Part shown: positions 32,621 to 41,486 of the stretch, one piece after another
Numbering within the stretch: the first letter of the stretch is position 1
How the letters are laid out: each line of letters opens with the position of its first letter
Assembly (NCBI RefSeq): GCF_003287355.1
Contig: NZ_QMIM01000010.1
Span: 109,636-173,635 of the forward strand
Direction of reading: 5' to 3'
From: Halorubrum sp. 48-1-W
Lineage (GTDB): Archaea; Halobacteriota; Halobacteria; Halobacteriales; Haloferacaceae
DNA: 64,000 nucleotides
Notes under the pieces: model-generated
What the model saw: the letters and a program-made list of their open reading frames with translations, nothing else
Told to the model about the DNA's origin: nothing
The model's database searches: none
Program-made: the position numbers and the translations under genes

Positions 32621-33382
32621 ATGAGCGACGTCGATTCCGGCTCGGATCCGGACCCGTCCTCCGCCGTTCCCGACGCCTTCGGCCGGGCGATCCGCGATCA
32701 CCACCGCGGTGAGCGGACCGAACCCCTCCTCCACTCGGACGGCGCGGAGACGACGGAACACCCGATCGAGTCGTTCTACTTCGCGCCGTTCGACCCATCG
32801 GTGGGGACGAACGCCTGGCTCGTCTCCCACCTCCAGGGGCCACTTCTCGATCTGGGTGCGGGGACCGGCCGCCACGCGCTGTACTTCCAGGAGCGGTTCG
32901 AGACGGTCGCGGTCGAGCCCAGCCCCGCGCTCGTGGAGACGATGCGCGAACGCGGCGTCGCGGACGCACGCGCGGGCGACATGTTCGAGTTGCGGGCCGA
33001 CTTCGAGCGCGACCGGTTCGGCTCCGCCCTGCTGAACGGGACCCACCTCGGGCTCGTCGGGTCGATGCGGGGGCTCTCGGCGTTCCTCGACGACCTGGCG
33101 TTCGTGACCCGCGCCGACGGGACGGCCGTCGTCGACTGTTACGATCCGGAGCATCCCGCCACGGCCGAGATCCTCGGCTACCGTGAGGACCCCACGCCCG
33201 GACTCGCCCACCGCGTGATGTTCTTCGAGTACGAGGGCGAGCGCGATCCCGTCCTCCAGCTCCGGCTGTTCAGCCCCGACCGGTTGCGGGAGGCCGCGGT
33301 CGGGACGGGGTGGACGGTTACCGACGTCGCCCGCGGCGACGACGGCTACCACTACCGGGCGGCGCTCTCGAAGCGTCAGTAG
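32621..33382 (+). CDS. SAM-dependent methyltransferase, class I
   Basis: 253 residues. SAM motif I is PLLDLGAGTGRHALYF near residue 80, acidic loop VAVEPSP, motif with GDMFELRAD, then GSALLNGTHLGLVGS and VVDCYDPEHP. Start ATG 32621 chosen by where acidic composition begins. Substrate unknown; haloarchaeal small-molecule methylase. Convergent overlap of 7 bases with the MFS gene downstream. Confidence 0.8.
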   Translation: MSDVDSGSDPDPSSAVPDAFGRAIRDHHRGERTEPLLHSDGAETTEHPIESFYFAPFDPSVGTNAWLVSHLQGPLLDLGAGTGRHALYFQERFETVAVEPSPALVETMRERGVADARAGDMFELRADFERDRFGSALLNGTHLGLVGSMRGLSAFLDDLAFVTRADGTAVVDCYDPEHPATAEILGYREDPTPGLAHRVMFFEYEGERDPVLQLRLFSPDRLREAAVGTGWTVTDVARGDDGYHYRAALSKRQ

Positions 33383-34581
33383 TCGACGTACGCCAGAACG
33401 AACGCCACGACGAGGAGGCTCATCACTGCGATGCCGATGAACCCCTCGTCGAAGTAGCCGCGGTCGGCGATCCAGCCGAAGGCCACGGGACTCAACGCCC
33501 CGATCATGACGTATATGGTGCGCAACGCGCCGAGATTCGTCCCCCGAGATCCGTCCGGGAGCCGGTCGGTCAGGTTGGAGATGACGACGGTCTCGTAACC
33601 GAGGATGGCGCTCGCGAGCACCGTGAGCGCGACGAACGACGGGAGTCCGTTCGCGAACGGGATCACGGCGAGCGTCAGGGCGGTCACACCCATCATGACC
33701 GCCAGCGGAGACCGCACGCCGACGCGGTCGTACGCCCGCCCCGCGACCGGCTTGATCAGGCTACCGAGTGCGAAGAAGAACCCGAACAGGAGGGTCGCCG
33801 TCGTCGACGGGATCCCCTTCACGTCGATCAGATACGTCGGGTAGAAGCCGATGAACGCCTGGACCACCGTTGCCCACAGGACGAGCAGGACGAGCGAGTG
33901 ACGGACGACCGGCCGACGGAACAGCGGCGCGAGGTCGCTGACCGAGAACGCCTCTCGGAGCGGGACGGTTCCGGTGGCGGACGGGACCGTGAGCCACAAC
34001 GCGACCGCCGCGACGACGAAGAACGGGATCACGAACCCGAACCCGTACTGCCAGGCCACCGCGCCCGCGAGCAGCCCCGCGGTCGGCGGCATCACCGCGT
34101 TGCCCACGTCGCCCGCGGCCATCGTCACCCCCGTCGCCGTGCCGAGCCGGTCCGGGTAGATGTCCTTGAGGACGGTGAACCGGGAGACGCCGTACGTCGC
34201 CGTGGCGAGCCCGAAGAGCGCGGTTCCGGCGAAGAGCACCACCTGTGACTCGGCGACGACGACGAGCGCGAGCATCGCGACTGCGAGAAGGGAGCTCCCG
34301 ACGAGTAACGACCGCTCGCCCGCCCAGTCGGCGAGCATCCCACCCGGGAGCTGTCCGACCCCGTAGGCGACCCACAACACGGTCAAGAGGAGGCCGGCCG
34401 TCGTGAGCGTGAGCCCGTAGGTCGACCGGATGGACGGGAGCAACGCCGGGTAGATCATCCGGGTGCTGATCGAGAGGAACCAGCCGAACGCGACGGCTGC
34501 GAGCGCCTTTCCGCGACCGTCACCCTGGAGGTCCGTGATCACCCGTTTCGGAACGAAGACGTAGCGCACGCAGCGAGTCAC
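33376..34581 (-). CDS. MFS transporter
   Basis: 401 residues, about 12 membrane helices. MFS signatures: the loop 2-3 motif GMLADWAGERSLLVGS and its repeat KPVAGRAYDRVGVRSPLAVMMG in the second half. An N-terminal basic tail precedes helix 1 (AFGWFLSISTRMIYPALLPSIRSTYGL). Close in style to the bacterial ACS/NNP-like or sugar-phosphate branch, but substrate cannot be read. Its neighbour upstream on the same strand is also an MFS protein, 115 bases apart. Confidence 0.85.
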   Translation of the reverse strand: MTRCVRYVFVPKRVITDLQGDGRGKALAAVAFGWFLSISTRMIYPALLPSIRSTYGLTLTTAGLLLTVLWVAYGVGQLPGGMLADWAGERSLLVGSSLLAVAMLALVVVAESQVVLFAGTALFGLATATYGVSRFTVLKDIYPDRLGTATGVTMAAGDVGNAVMPPTAGLLAGAVAWQYGFGFVIPFFVVAAVALWLTVPSATGTVPLREAFSVSDLAPLFRRPVVRHSLVLLVLWATVVQAFIGFYPTYLIDVKGIPSTTATLLFGFFFALGSLIKPVAGRAYDRVGVRSPLAVMMGVTALTLAVIPFANGLPSFVALTVLASAILGYETVVISNLTDRLPDGSRGTNLGALRTIYVMIGALSPVAFGWIADRGYFDEGFIGIAVMSLLVVAFVLAYVDY

Positions 34582-34696
34582 CTACTCGACACACCGGCCT
34601 CCCGGGTTTGAACCTTCCAGTCTCAGAAAGGATCGCCGGAGACCGTCAACGACCCCCGAACCCCGACGTCGGGATCGGGACGTTCGTGTCGTGACC

Positions 34697-35980
34697 TCAC
34701 CACGTCGTCAGCGCGGCCCGCCCGTGGTCGTGGACGAGGATCGCGAGGAACGCGAGGACGCCCGTGACCGCGAACGCGCCGCCGACGAGGAACACCGAGG
34801 CCATGCTCACCTCGACCATCAGCCACCCCGCGATCAGGGGGCCGGCGACGGAGCCGGGCCGCCAGACGAGTTCCCGGATGCCGAAACTGGAGGCGACGCC
34901 GCCCTCGTCGGTCCCTTCGTCCGCGAAGAGCGCCATGCTCGCGGGCTCTCTGAAGGAGTCGACGACGCCGAGCAGGCCCGAGAAGACGACCAGCGGGAGG
35001 TACGCGGGCGGTAACTCGCCGAGCAGCGGGAGCGTCACGTCGGCGCCGACGGCCGCGCCGAGAGCCGGCGCGAGGGGGATACAGACCGCGACCAGCCCGT
35101 AGGCCCCCCCGCCGGCGAAGACGAAGAGCGAGCGACCGTACCCGTCCGAGAGCCGGCCGGTGAAGAGCTGGCCCACCATGTTCGTCGCCTTCTCGATCGT
35201 CACGGTGACCGCGACCGCGGTCGCGCCCACCGCGAGCCCGCCGGAGGCCATCGCGGTTCCGGCGTAGATCGGGACCCACGTCCGGACCATTGTCACGGCG
35301 AACGCGTACTGTGCGCGGAACGCCGTGATCGAGACGATCTTTCGGTTGACGGCGAGGTCGGCGAACGGGAACCCCTCGATGCGGGTCGGGTCGGCGTCGA
35401 GGACGCCCCACACTATCACCCACGCGAGTACCATGAGGACGGTGATCACGGTGAAGATGGGGCCGAAGCCGACGGCGTCGTAGATCGCGCCCGCCGACAG
35501 CGACCCGACGATGGAGGCCGAAAACGAGGCCGCGTTCGCCTTCCCGATCTTGTCGGCGCGGGTGCCCACGTCGGCGATCTGCCCGACGATCGAGAGCGTC
35601 ATCAGCGACGCGCCCGTGACCGCGATCCCCTGAAGCGCGCGGATCAGGACGAACGACGCCGAGGAGTCGACGACCGGAAACAGCGCGTACACCACAGCGC
35701 CGACCGCGAGGACGACGAGGAGGACCCGCCGTTTGTCGAACCGGTCGCCCGCCCACGCGAGCGGCACCACGGCGACGGTCTGTGCCAGCGTGAACCCGGT
35801 CGTGTACATCCCGATGACGAACCCGGCCGAGACCGTCACGCCGAGCACGGTCGTCGCCTGCGGGTCGAGCGTGTTGATGTACGTCGGCAGGAGCGTCAAC
35901 AGCGTGATGAAGCCGAACCCTTCGGCGAACCGGGTGAGGTAGAGCGCCCAGAACTGCGACTGGCTGTCGGCGTTGCTCAC
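34697..35980 (-). CDS. MFS transporter
   Basis: 427 residues, 12 helices. ALYLTRFAEGFGFITLLTLLPTYI start; loop motif WAGDRFDKRRVLLVVLAVGAV; second-half motif FTGRLSDGYGRSLFVFAGG. Helix 5 region RALQGIAVTGASLMTLSIVGQIAD is like drug-efflux MFS (DHA) proteins. Not highly similar to the downstream MFS gene, so the pair is not a fresh duplication. Substrate unknown. Confidence 0.85.
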   Translation of the reverse strand: MSNADSQSQFWALYLTRFAEGFGFITLLTLLPTYINTLDPQATTVLGVTVSAGFVIGMYTTGFTLAQTVAVVPLAWAGDRFDKRRVLLVVLAVGAVVYALFPVVDSSASFVLIRALQGIAVTGASLMTLSIVGQIADVGTRADKIGKANAASFSASIVGSLSAGAIYDAVGFGPIFTVITVLMVLAWVIVWGVLDADPTRIEGFPFADLAVNRKIVSITAFRAQYAFAVTMVRTWVPIYAGTAMASGGLAVGATAVAVTVTIEKATNMVGQLFTGRLSDGYGRSLFVFAGGGAYGLVAVCIPLAPALGAAVGADVTLPLLGELPPAYLPLVVFSGLLGVVDSFREPASMALFADEGTDEGGVASSFGIRELVWRPGSVAGPLIAGWLMVEVSMASVFLVGGAFAVTGVLAFLAILVHDHGRAALTTW

Positions 35981-36068
35981 ACCTCTACGCCGATCACGGG
36001 TTCAAAAGGCGTTAGGGTTCGCGGCGGGACGTGCCGGGGTTTTCCCGCCGGATCGCCTCGGGTCGGGC

Positions 36069-36182
36069 ATGGGTGACCCCGCCTGCGACCGCCGGTTCTG
36101 TCCGGCGTGTGACCTCGCCGTCTCGCGCGCCGACGATGCCTGTCCCGAGTGTGGCGCGCCGATCGACCACGAGGGGGAGTGA
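36069..36182 (+). CDS. 37-residue zinc-ribbon protein
   Basis: MGDPACDRRF then CPACDLAVSRADDACPECGA: two CP-x-C knuckles (Cys11/14 and Cys25/28), 10 residues apart, form a rubredoxin-like zinc ribbon, plus one extra Cys at 6. Short acidic tail. Such micro zinc fingers are abundant in haloarchaea and mostly uncharacterised. ATG 36069 chosen because upstream codons are arginine-rich. Confidence 0.7.
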   Translation: MGDPACDRRFCPACDLAVSRADDACPECGAPIDHEGE

Positions 36183-36248
36183 GAGCGAGCGGAATCGGCG
36201 AATCCGGGTAGTTCTCTACGAGCAGGTCTCCCCGCCTCTGTCGTTGAC

Positions 36249-36887
36249 TCAGGGGTTCCGAGAGTCGAACCGGCGCCGGAAGAACCCCGCAAGCGGGACG
36301 AAGTATCCGGAGCCACCGACGGCCACGATCAGCCCGCCGACCGTGTTGAACACCATGTCCGTGACGATGTCGTCGACACCATAGACGACCAGCGGTGCGT
36401 TGATACCGAGTGCCTGCGATAGCTGTCCCGACGTGAACTCGAGTAGTTCCCAGACGACGGAGACGGCGAGGACGAACACGACGATGAACACGGGCCGGAC
36501 GGTGGTCGGGACGTGAAGTTCCTCCGAGTGCTGCTCGAACCCGTAGAAGGTCGCGTATCCCAGCCCAGCGACGACGATCGCTGAGACGGTGTGCGTCACG
36601 CTGTCGAACCAGGAGAACCACGTGTACGGGCCGAGCGCCCCGACACTGTGGAGACAGACGGCGATGGTGATCCACAGGACCAGCGCGGGACTCATCGTGT
36701 ACTCGTACTCCCGGCGGATCACTGCCGGGATCAACGTGAGTCCCAGACTGAACGCGCCGCCGACGGCCATCCCGAGGCGTAGCGTGACGAGTCCGGCGAG
36801 GCAGATACCCACCAGCACCAACTGTAGCAGTCGGGTCAGCAGGCGTTCTCTCCGCTCCGAGAGGCCGATAGTCTCGGAGACGGTCAC
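36249..36887 (-). CDS. DUF2238/YjdF-like membrane protein
   Basis: 212 residues from GTG 36887, overlapping the upstream stop by GTGA. Six or so helices. YjdF/DUF2238-like run: SWFDSVTHTVSAIVVAGLGYATFYGFEQ, then VFVLAVSVVWELLEFTSGQ and VYGVDDIVTDMVFNTVGGLIVAVGG, with the His, Glu and Asp residues conserved in membranes of this family. Function unknown. Translationally coupled to the preceding membrane protein. Confidence 0.7.
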   Translation of the reverse strand: MTVSETIGLSERRERLLTRLLQLVLVGICLAGLVTLRLGMAVGGAFSLGLTLIPAVIRREYEYTMSPALVLWITIAVCLHSVGALGPYTWFSWFDSVTHTVSAIVVAGLGYATFYGFEQHSEELHVPTTVRPVFIVVFVLAVSVVWELLEFTSGQLSQALGINAPLVVYGVDDIVTDMVFNTVGGLIVAVGGSGYFVPLAGFFRRRFDSRNP

Positions 36888-37474
36888 GACACTTCCTCCG
36901 GGACGACCGGCCGATGACGTGAACCGACGTGTTCGATACGGTCGAAGTACCACATGAAGAGCTGACCCATACCGAGGCTGACAGCCACAACGGCGACGAG
37001 GTCCCACTGGAGTTCGGCCTGTGAGCCGATGAACGAAGTGCCGACTAACTGGTCCGAATAGTAGCCGGCGACCGTCCACCACGACTGGAAGGCGATGGTC
37101 GTCATAACGGCGAACAGCACTGCGAAGCGGCGACTCATCTCCACGCCGGTGAACGAGTCGAGCTCGACGACGGCCGCGAGCGCGACGGACGAGATGGCGA
37201 CGTATCCGGAGATCTCCGGGACGACGCCGAGCGTCCGCGCGGTCACCCCGAGGACGACGACCGACCCGAGCGGCCACGGAAGCATCACCCGCCAGTCCCG
37301 TCGCCACACCGCCGGAACCGCGAGGATTCCGGCAGCGATCAGTGCGAGTACCCCCCCGATCAGCGGTGCCATGAGGAGGCTAACGGCGGCGATCAGGGCC
37401 ACGCTACCCACGAAGACCCACCCAAGCGTTGCGTTCGTCGTCACGTTTCGAGCGAGTGAGTGTGTGATGGCCAT
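36884..37474 (-). CDS. Membrane protein coupled to the DUF2238-like gene
   Basis: 196 residues, five to six helices (LGWVFVGSVALIAAVSLLMAPLIGGVLALIAAGILAVP..., VAISSVALAAVVELDSFTGVEMSRRFAVLFAVMTTIAF). No family I can name. Shares the E-x-D...F-x-V..A pattern of DUF2238 helices and may be a distant relative acting as a heteromer with its downstream partner. A 21-bp tandem repeat sits directly at its 5' end. Confidence 0.6.
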   Translation of the reverse strand: MAITHSLARNVTTNATLGWVFVGSVALIAAVSLLMAPLIGGVLALIAAGILAVPAVWRRDWRVMLPWPLGSVVVLGVTARTLGVVPEISGYVAISSVALAAVVELDSFTGVEMSRRFAVLFAVMTTIAFQSWWTVAGYYSDQLVGTSFIGSQAELQWDLVAVVAVSLGMGQLFMWYFDRIEHVGSRHRPVVPEEVS

Positions 37475-37477
37475 GAT

Positions 37478-37528
37478 CGGACGTCGTCAGACGAAACTCG
37501 GACGTCGTCAGACGAAACTCGGACGTCG
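37478..37528. repeat. 2.4 tandem copies of a 21-bp unit upstream of the membrane gene pair
   Basis: cggacgtcgtcagacgaaact at 37478 and 37499 (exact), with a partial third copy at 37520. It begins 4 bases from the start codon at 37474, where the promoter should be. Confidence 0.88.
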
Positions 37529-37742
37529 CCCAGTGTGCGGACCTCCGAATACTCGTCCCGTCACGGTTCCTCGGCCCGTTGCCTGACGCCCGTCAGGAAC
37601 GGAGCGCGTCGCTGATACGTGTGTGGCCTTCGCTTCCAAGGGGTATACCACTTGTCTCCGTGGAGCACCGTCGGCGTGCTCCGTCCTCCCGGGGAGTCAC
37701 ACACGTCGTCATATTCAAACCGCCACCCCGTCACGTGTCGGT

Positions 37743-38231
37743 ATGGAAGCCGAGCGCGAGGTACTCGACGTGTTGGCACGGAACGCTCGCGAGGACATCG
37801 AGGATATCGCGGCCCAGACGGGCCTCGACGTAGCGGCCGTCGAGGAAGCCATCGCCTCGCTGGAGGCTGACGGCGTGGTTCACGGCTATCAAGCGGTCGT
37901 CGACTGGGACCGCACGACCGACGGGAAGATCCGCGCGCTCGTCGAGATCAACGTAGAGCTCGACCGCGAGACCGGCTACGAGCAGGTCGCGGACCGGATC
38001 GCGAAGTTCCCCGCGGTCGACGCGTTACACCTCGTCTCCGGCAACTACGACTTCGCCGTCGAGGTGCTCGGCGGGTCGATGCAGGACGTCTCGCGGTTCA
38101 TCTCCGAGCAGGTCGCGCCGATGCCGGAGGTCACCCAGACGGTCACCCACTACATCATGGAGACGTACAAGGACGGCGGGGTCCGGTTCGCCGACGGCGA
38201 CGACGACGACCGGCTCTCCGTTTCGCCATGA
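37743..38231 (+). CDS. Lrp/AsnC-family regulator
   Basis: 162 residues. HTH: EREVLDVLARNAREDIEDIAAQTGLDVAAVEEAIASLEADGVVHGYQAVVDW; then the RAM ligand domain: ALVEINVELDRETGYEQVADRIAKFPAVDALHLVSGNYDFAVEVLGGSMQDVSRFI. Its stop overlaps the aminotransferase ATG (ATGA), so it likely senses an amino acid handled by that enzyme. A stereotyped haloarchaeal pair. Confidence 0.92.
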   Translation: MEAEREVLDVLARNAREDIEDIAAQTGLDVAAVEEAIASLEADGVVHGYQAVVDWDRTTDGKIRALVEINVELDRETGYEQVADRIAKFPAVDALHLVSGNYDFAVEVLGGSMQDVSRFISEQVAPMPEVTQTVTHYIMETYKDGGVRFADGDDDDRLSVSP

Positions 38232-39370
38232 GAACGGCCGACCGAGCCCGCGAACTCCCCGAGTCGGGGATCCGGAAGTTCTTCGAGCTGGCGGAGGCGC
38301 GCGACGACGTCATCTCGCTCGGTGTCGGCGAGCCCGACTTCTCCGCGCCGTGGGCCGCGCGCAACGCCGCCATCGGCGGGCTCGAACGCGGGCGAACCTC
38401 CTACACCGCCAACCGCGGGACCGCGGAGCTCCGCAAGGCGATCACAGCCCACCACGAGGGGTACGACCAGTCGTACGACCCCGGCGAGGAGGTCCTCGTG
38501 ACGACGGGCGCGAGCGAGGCGGTCGACCTAGCGTTCCGGACGCTCGTCGACCCCGGCGACGTGGTGGCGATCCACGAGCCGACCTACATCTCGTACGCCC
38601 CGGGCGTCGAGCTCGCCGGCGGCGAGCCGCTGTCGGTGCCGACCTTCGCTGCGGACGACTTCGCGCTCACGCCCGAGCGACTGGCGACAGCCGGCGCAGA
38701 CGAGGCGGACCTGCTCGTGCTCTGTTACCCGAACAACCCCACCGGGGCGACCATGACGGAGGCGGAGCTCGCGGAGGTGGCGGCGTTCTGCCGCGAGCAC
38801 GACCTGCGCGTCGTCGCCGACGAGATCTACTCGGCGCTCACCTACGGGGCCGACCACGCGTCGATCGCGACCCAGCCGGGGATGCGCGAGCGCACCGTCG
38901 TCGTCAACGGCTTCTCGAAGGCGTACGCGATGACGGGGCTCCGGCTCGGGTACGCGCTCGGCCCGGCCGACGCGATCGATTCGATGAACCGGATCCACCA
39001 GTACACGATGCTCTCGGCGCCGACGACGGCTCAGGTAGCCGGCCTGGAGGCGCTCCGGAGCTGTGACGACGAGGTCCGCGAGATGGTCGACGAGTACAAC
39101 CGACGACGCCAGCTCGTCGTCTCGCGGTTCAACGGAATGGGGCTCTCCACGTTCGAGCCCGGGGGGGCGTTCTACGCGTTCCCGGAGTGCGGCGGCGACG
39201 ACGAGGCGTTCGCGGAGGAGCTGTTGGAGGCGGAGGGTGTCGCGGTCGTTCCCGGCTCGGTCTTCGGTGCGGGCGGGGAGGGCCACCTCCGGGTGTCGTA
39301 CGCGACCTCGATGCGCGAGTTGAAGGAGGCCACGGACCGGATCGCGCGATTCCTCGAGGGGCGGGACTGA
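38228..39370 (+). CDS. PLP-dependent class I aminotransferase (AspC/AlaT-like)
   Basis: 380 residues. ISLGVGEPDF near the N-terminus, GASEAVDLAFRTLV, CYPNNPTGATMT, the DEIY aspartate, the Schiff-base lysine in VNGFSKAYAMTGLRLGY near residue 235, and the substrate arginine in GHLRVSYATS near the end. Family I-gamma, as for archaeal aspartate/aromatic aminotransferases. Substrate not resolvable. Coupled to the upstream Lrp regulator. Confidence 0.92.
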   Translation: MRTADRARELPESGIRKFFELAEARDDVISLGVGEPDFSAPWAARNAAIGGLERGRTSYTANRGTAELRKAITAHHEGYDQSYDPGEEVLVTTGASEAVDLAFRTLVDPGDVVAIHEPTYISYAPGVELAGGEPLSVPTFAADDFALTPERLATAGADEADLLVLCYPNNPTGATMTEAELAEVAAFCREHDLRVVADEIYSALTYGADHASIATQPGMRERTVVVNGFSKAYAMTGLRLGYALGPADAIDSMNRIHQYTMLSAPTTAQVAGLEALRSCDDEVREMVDEYNRRRQLVVSRFNGMGLSTFEPGGAFYAFPECGGDDEAFAEELLEAEGVAVVPGSVFGAGGEGHLRVSYATSMRELKEATDRIARFLEGRD

Positions 39371-39452
39371 CGGGATATTCGTCGTTTCTCATTGGTACTC
39401 GTCCACAAGATATATTATCTGACACGAACGACTGAGTGGAGAGTGATCGTCC

Positions 39453-40196
39453 GTGTCCACCGTGATCGGTCCGATAACCGACGGGATGGTCGGGATGGCG
39501 CTCGCCGGTATCGGGGGGATCCTCGGCGTCTACCTCGTGGTCTGGGGAGTAAACGGGGTCAGACGAACGCTCGCGGTCTGGGCGAACGACCCGATCCCGA
39601 TCGGCGAAGCCCACCTCGCCGACGGGACCATCGAGGTCGAGGGGACCGCCGAGCAGTTGTCCGAGACCCTCCGGTCGCCGTACGACGACGCCGAGTGTCT
39701 CGCGTACAGCTACTCGAAGAAACGGAAAGAACGGGAGAAGAACGAGGACGGCGAGTACGAGACGAAGTGGCGGACCGTCGACTCGGGCGACGACACGGTC
39801 CCGTTTCTGGTCTCCGACGACACCGGCTCGATCCCGGTCGCTCCCGAAGACGCGACCCTCGGGTTGGACACCGAGTACAGTGACCGGACGGGCGACATCA
39901 AACGGACGGAGAAACGCATCGACCCCGGGGACGGGGTTCACGTCATCGGACAGAAGCTCCCCGCGGTCGAGTCGAACGCCGACCTCGGCGACGCGCGGAC
40001 GTACATCGGCGACGGCGAGGCAACCCCGACGTTCCGGGTCACGAACGGGGGCGAGCTGGAGACCGTCGCGCGGATGTTCGGTCGGTCCGTGGGGAGCATC
40101 GCGCTCGGCGTGATCCTCCTCGGCGTGTTCGCGTACGCGCTCCTCGCGTCGTTTCCGTGGATCGCCGCCGCGATCGACGTGGGCGGATCGATCTGA
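39453..40196 (+). CDS. GIDE-domain membrane protein (MULAN-like, no RING)
   Basis: 247 residues from GTG 39453. N-terminal helix (MVGMALAGIGGILGVYLVVWGVNGV), a GIDE-type beta domain (EGTAEQLSETLRSPYDDAECLAYSYSKKRKER...VPFLVSDDTGSIPVAPEDATL), and a C-terminal helix (SIALGVILLGVFAYALL). The GIDE domain occurs in the eukaryotic mitochondrial ligase MULAN between two helices, the same arrangement without the RING. Archaeal function unknown. GTG start is used because no ATG fits before the helix. Confidence 0.7.
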   Translation: MSTVIGPITDGMVGMALAGIGGILGVYLVVWGVNGVRRTLAVWANDPIPIGEAHLADGTIEVEGTAEQLSETLRSPYDDAECLAYSYSKKRKEREKNEDGEYETKWRTVDSGDDTVPFLVSDDTGSIPVAPEDATLGLDTEYSDRTGDIKRTEKRIDPGDGVHVIGQKLPAVESNADLGDARTYIGDGEATPTFRVTNGGELETVARMFGRSVGSIALGVILLGVFAYALLASFPWIAAAIDVGGSI

Positions 40197-40227
40197 GACT
40201 CCGGACGAGGTACCCCGCAGTGAAGTA

Positions 40228-40572
40228 CCTCGGGGACAAGCCCCGAGGCTTCACCGTTTTGACCGCACCCCTCGACATGAGTCGTGTGGTCGCAGGCGAA
40301 TTTAATTCCCCTCGACCTTCCCGAGATAGGTCGGCTGGAATTAACACCCGAACACTCGGTGCGTCCGTGAGGGTCGGCGGCTCCACCCCGCCCGACAGCA
40401 CCCGTCGCACCACGCCAAAGACGCGGATTTCGAGAGGTGCCGCATTTCCAAACTGCCAGACGACCACTTCATATTGAGGTCTTCAATATCCTTCGTGGTC
40501 GTTATCCATATGTGCGAAATATTGCTTAATAAACATTCGTGTCGGCTTCACCCTCGGGGTCAAGCCCCGAGG
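40228..40572 (-). mobile_element. Non-coding IS200/IS605-like mini-element (PATE/MITE type)
   Basis: Both ends carry the same hairpin: cctcgggg-N5-ccccgagg at 40228-40248 and 40552-40572, with ggcttcacc next to each. Between them lies a 41-bp imperfect palindrome, cgaccac...gtggtcg (40461-40501). There is no intact transposase. One long minus-strand frame across the element gives no domain. Hairpin ends without inverted repeats match IS200/IS605 transposition and haloarchaeal palindrome-associated elements. Exact borders are a guess. Confidence 0.6.
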
Positions 40573-40662
40573 CACTCGCCTTGATTATCTGTAGACTACA
40601 GCCGCGTCCTGCCTGCCTGCCGGCTGGCGTGCGCTTTTCACCCGTCGGAGCGACGTGTGGAT

Positions 40663-41463
40663 ATGCCACCGATCGACCTCGGACTCGGGCTCGGAACCTC
40701 CGGGCTCGACGACCCCGTGGAGTGTACGGAAACCGTCGTGACGGCGCTCGAAGCCGGCTACCGTCACGTCGACACCGCACAGATGTACGACAACGAGGCC
40801 GCGGTCGGCGAGGGGATCGCCGCCGCCGACGTCGACCGCGACGAGGTCGTCGTCGCAACGAAGGTCCACCCGCGGAACCTCGCGCCCGGGGACGCCCGGG
40901 AGACGGCCTACGAGAGCCTCGACCGGCTGGGGCTCGAGCGCGTCGACCTGCTGTACGTCCACTGGCCCACGAAGGCGTACGACCCGGCGGCGACCCTCCC
41001 GGTCTTCGACGAGCTCCGCGCCGAGGGCGTGACCGACCACGTCGGCGTCTCCAACTTCACACCCGGTCTGCTCCGGGAGGCTCGGGAACTCCTCGACTCG
41101 CCGATCGTGGCCCACCAGGTGGAGTGTCATCCGCGGTTCCAGCAGCCGGAACTCCGCAGGTTGGCAGCCGAGTTCGACCACCACCTCGTCGGCTACTCGC
41201 CGCTCGCGCGCGGGGACCTGCTCGACGACCCGACGCTCGGGACGGTCGCCGACCGCAACGACGCCTCGCCGGCGGTCGTCGCGCTGGCGTGGGCGCTCGC
41301 CCGCGACGTGGTCCCGATCCCGAAGGCGACCGGCGACCACGTCACGGAGAACCTCGCCGCGCTCGACCTCGAGCTGTCCGACGCGGACCTCGAGGCGATC
41401 GACGGACTGGCGGGGGGCGAGCGAACGATCGACCCGGACGACGCCGCCTGGAACCGAAACTGA
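40663..41463 (+). CDS. Aldo/keto reductase
   Basis: 266 residues from ATG 40663 (a GTG two codons earlier is possible). Tetrad residues: Asp and Tyr in HVDTAQMYDNE, Lys in VVVATKVHP, His in LLYVHWPTK. NADP-binding region VPIPKATGDHVTEN. Resembles the 2,5-diketo-gluconate reductase-like AKR5 group. Different subgroup from the AKR at 13786. Substrate unknown. Hugged upstream by the mini-element, so its promoter may lie inside or next to the element. Confidence 0.88.
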   Translation: MPPIDLGLGLGTSGLDDPVECTETVVTALEAGYRHVDTAQMYDNEAAVGEGIAAADVDRDEVVVATKVHPRNLAPGDARETAYESLDRLGLERVDLLYVHWPTKAYDPAATLPVFDELRAEGVTDHVGVSNFTPGLLREARELLDSPIVAHQVECHPRFQQPELRRLAAEFDHHLVGYSPLARGDLLDDPTLGTVADRNDASPAVVALAWALARDVVPIPKATGDHVTENLAALDLELSDADLEAIDGLAGGERTIDPDDAAWNRN

Positions 41464-41486
41464 TCGGCGGAAGCCGGGACCGCCCC

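Noticed and set aside
40039..40467. 142-codon minus-strand frame across the mini-element
   Set aside because: Reads through a terminal hairpin and out into the neighbouring gene; no TnpB or TnpA motif.
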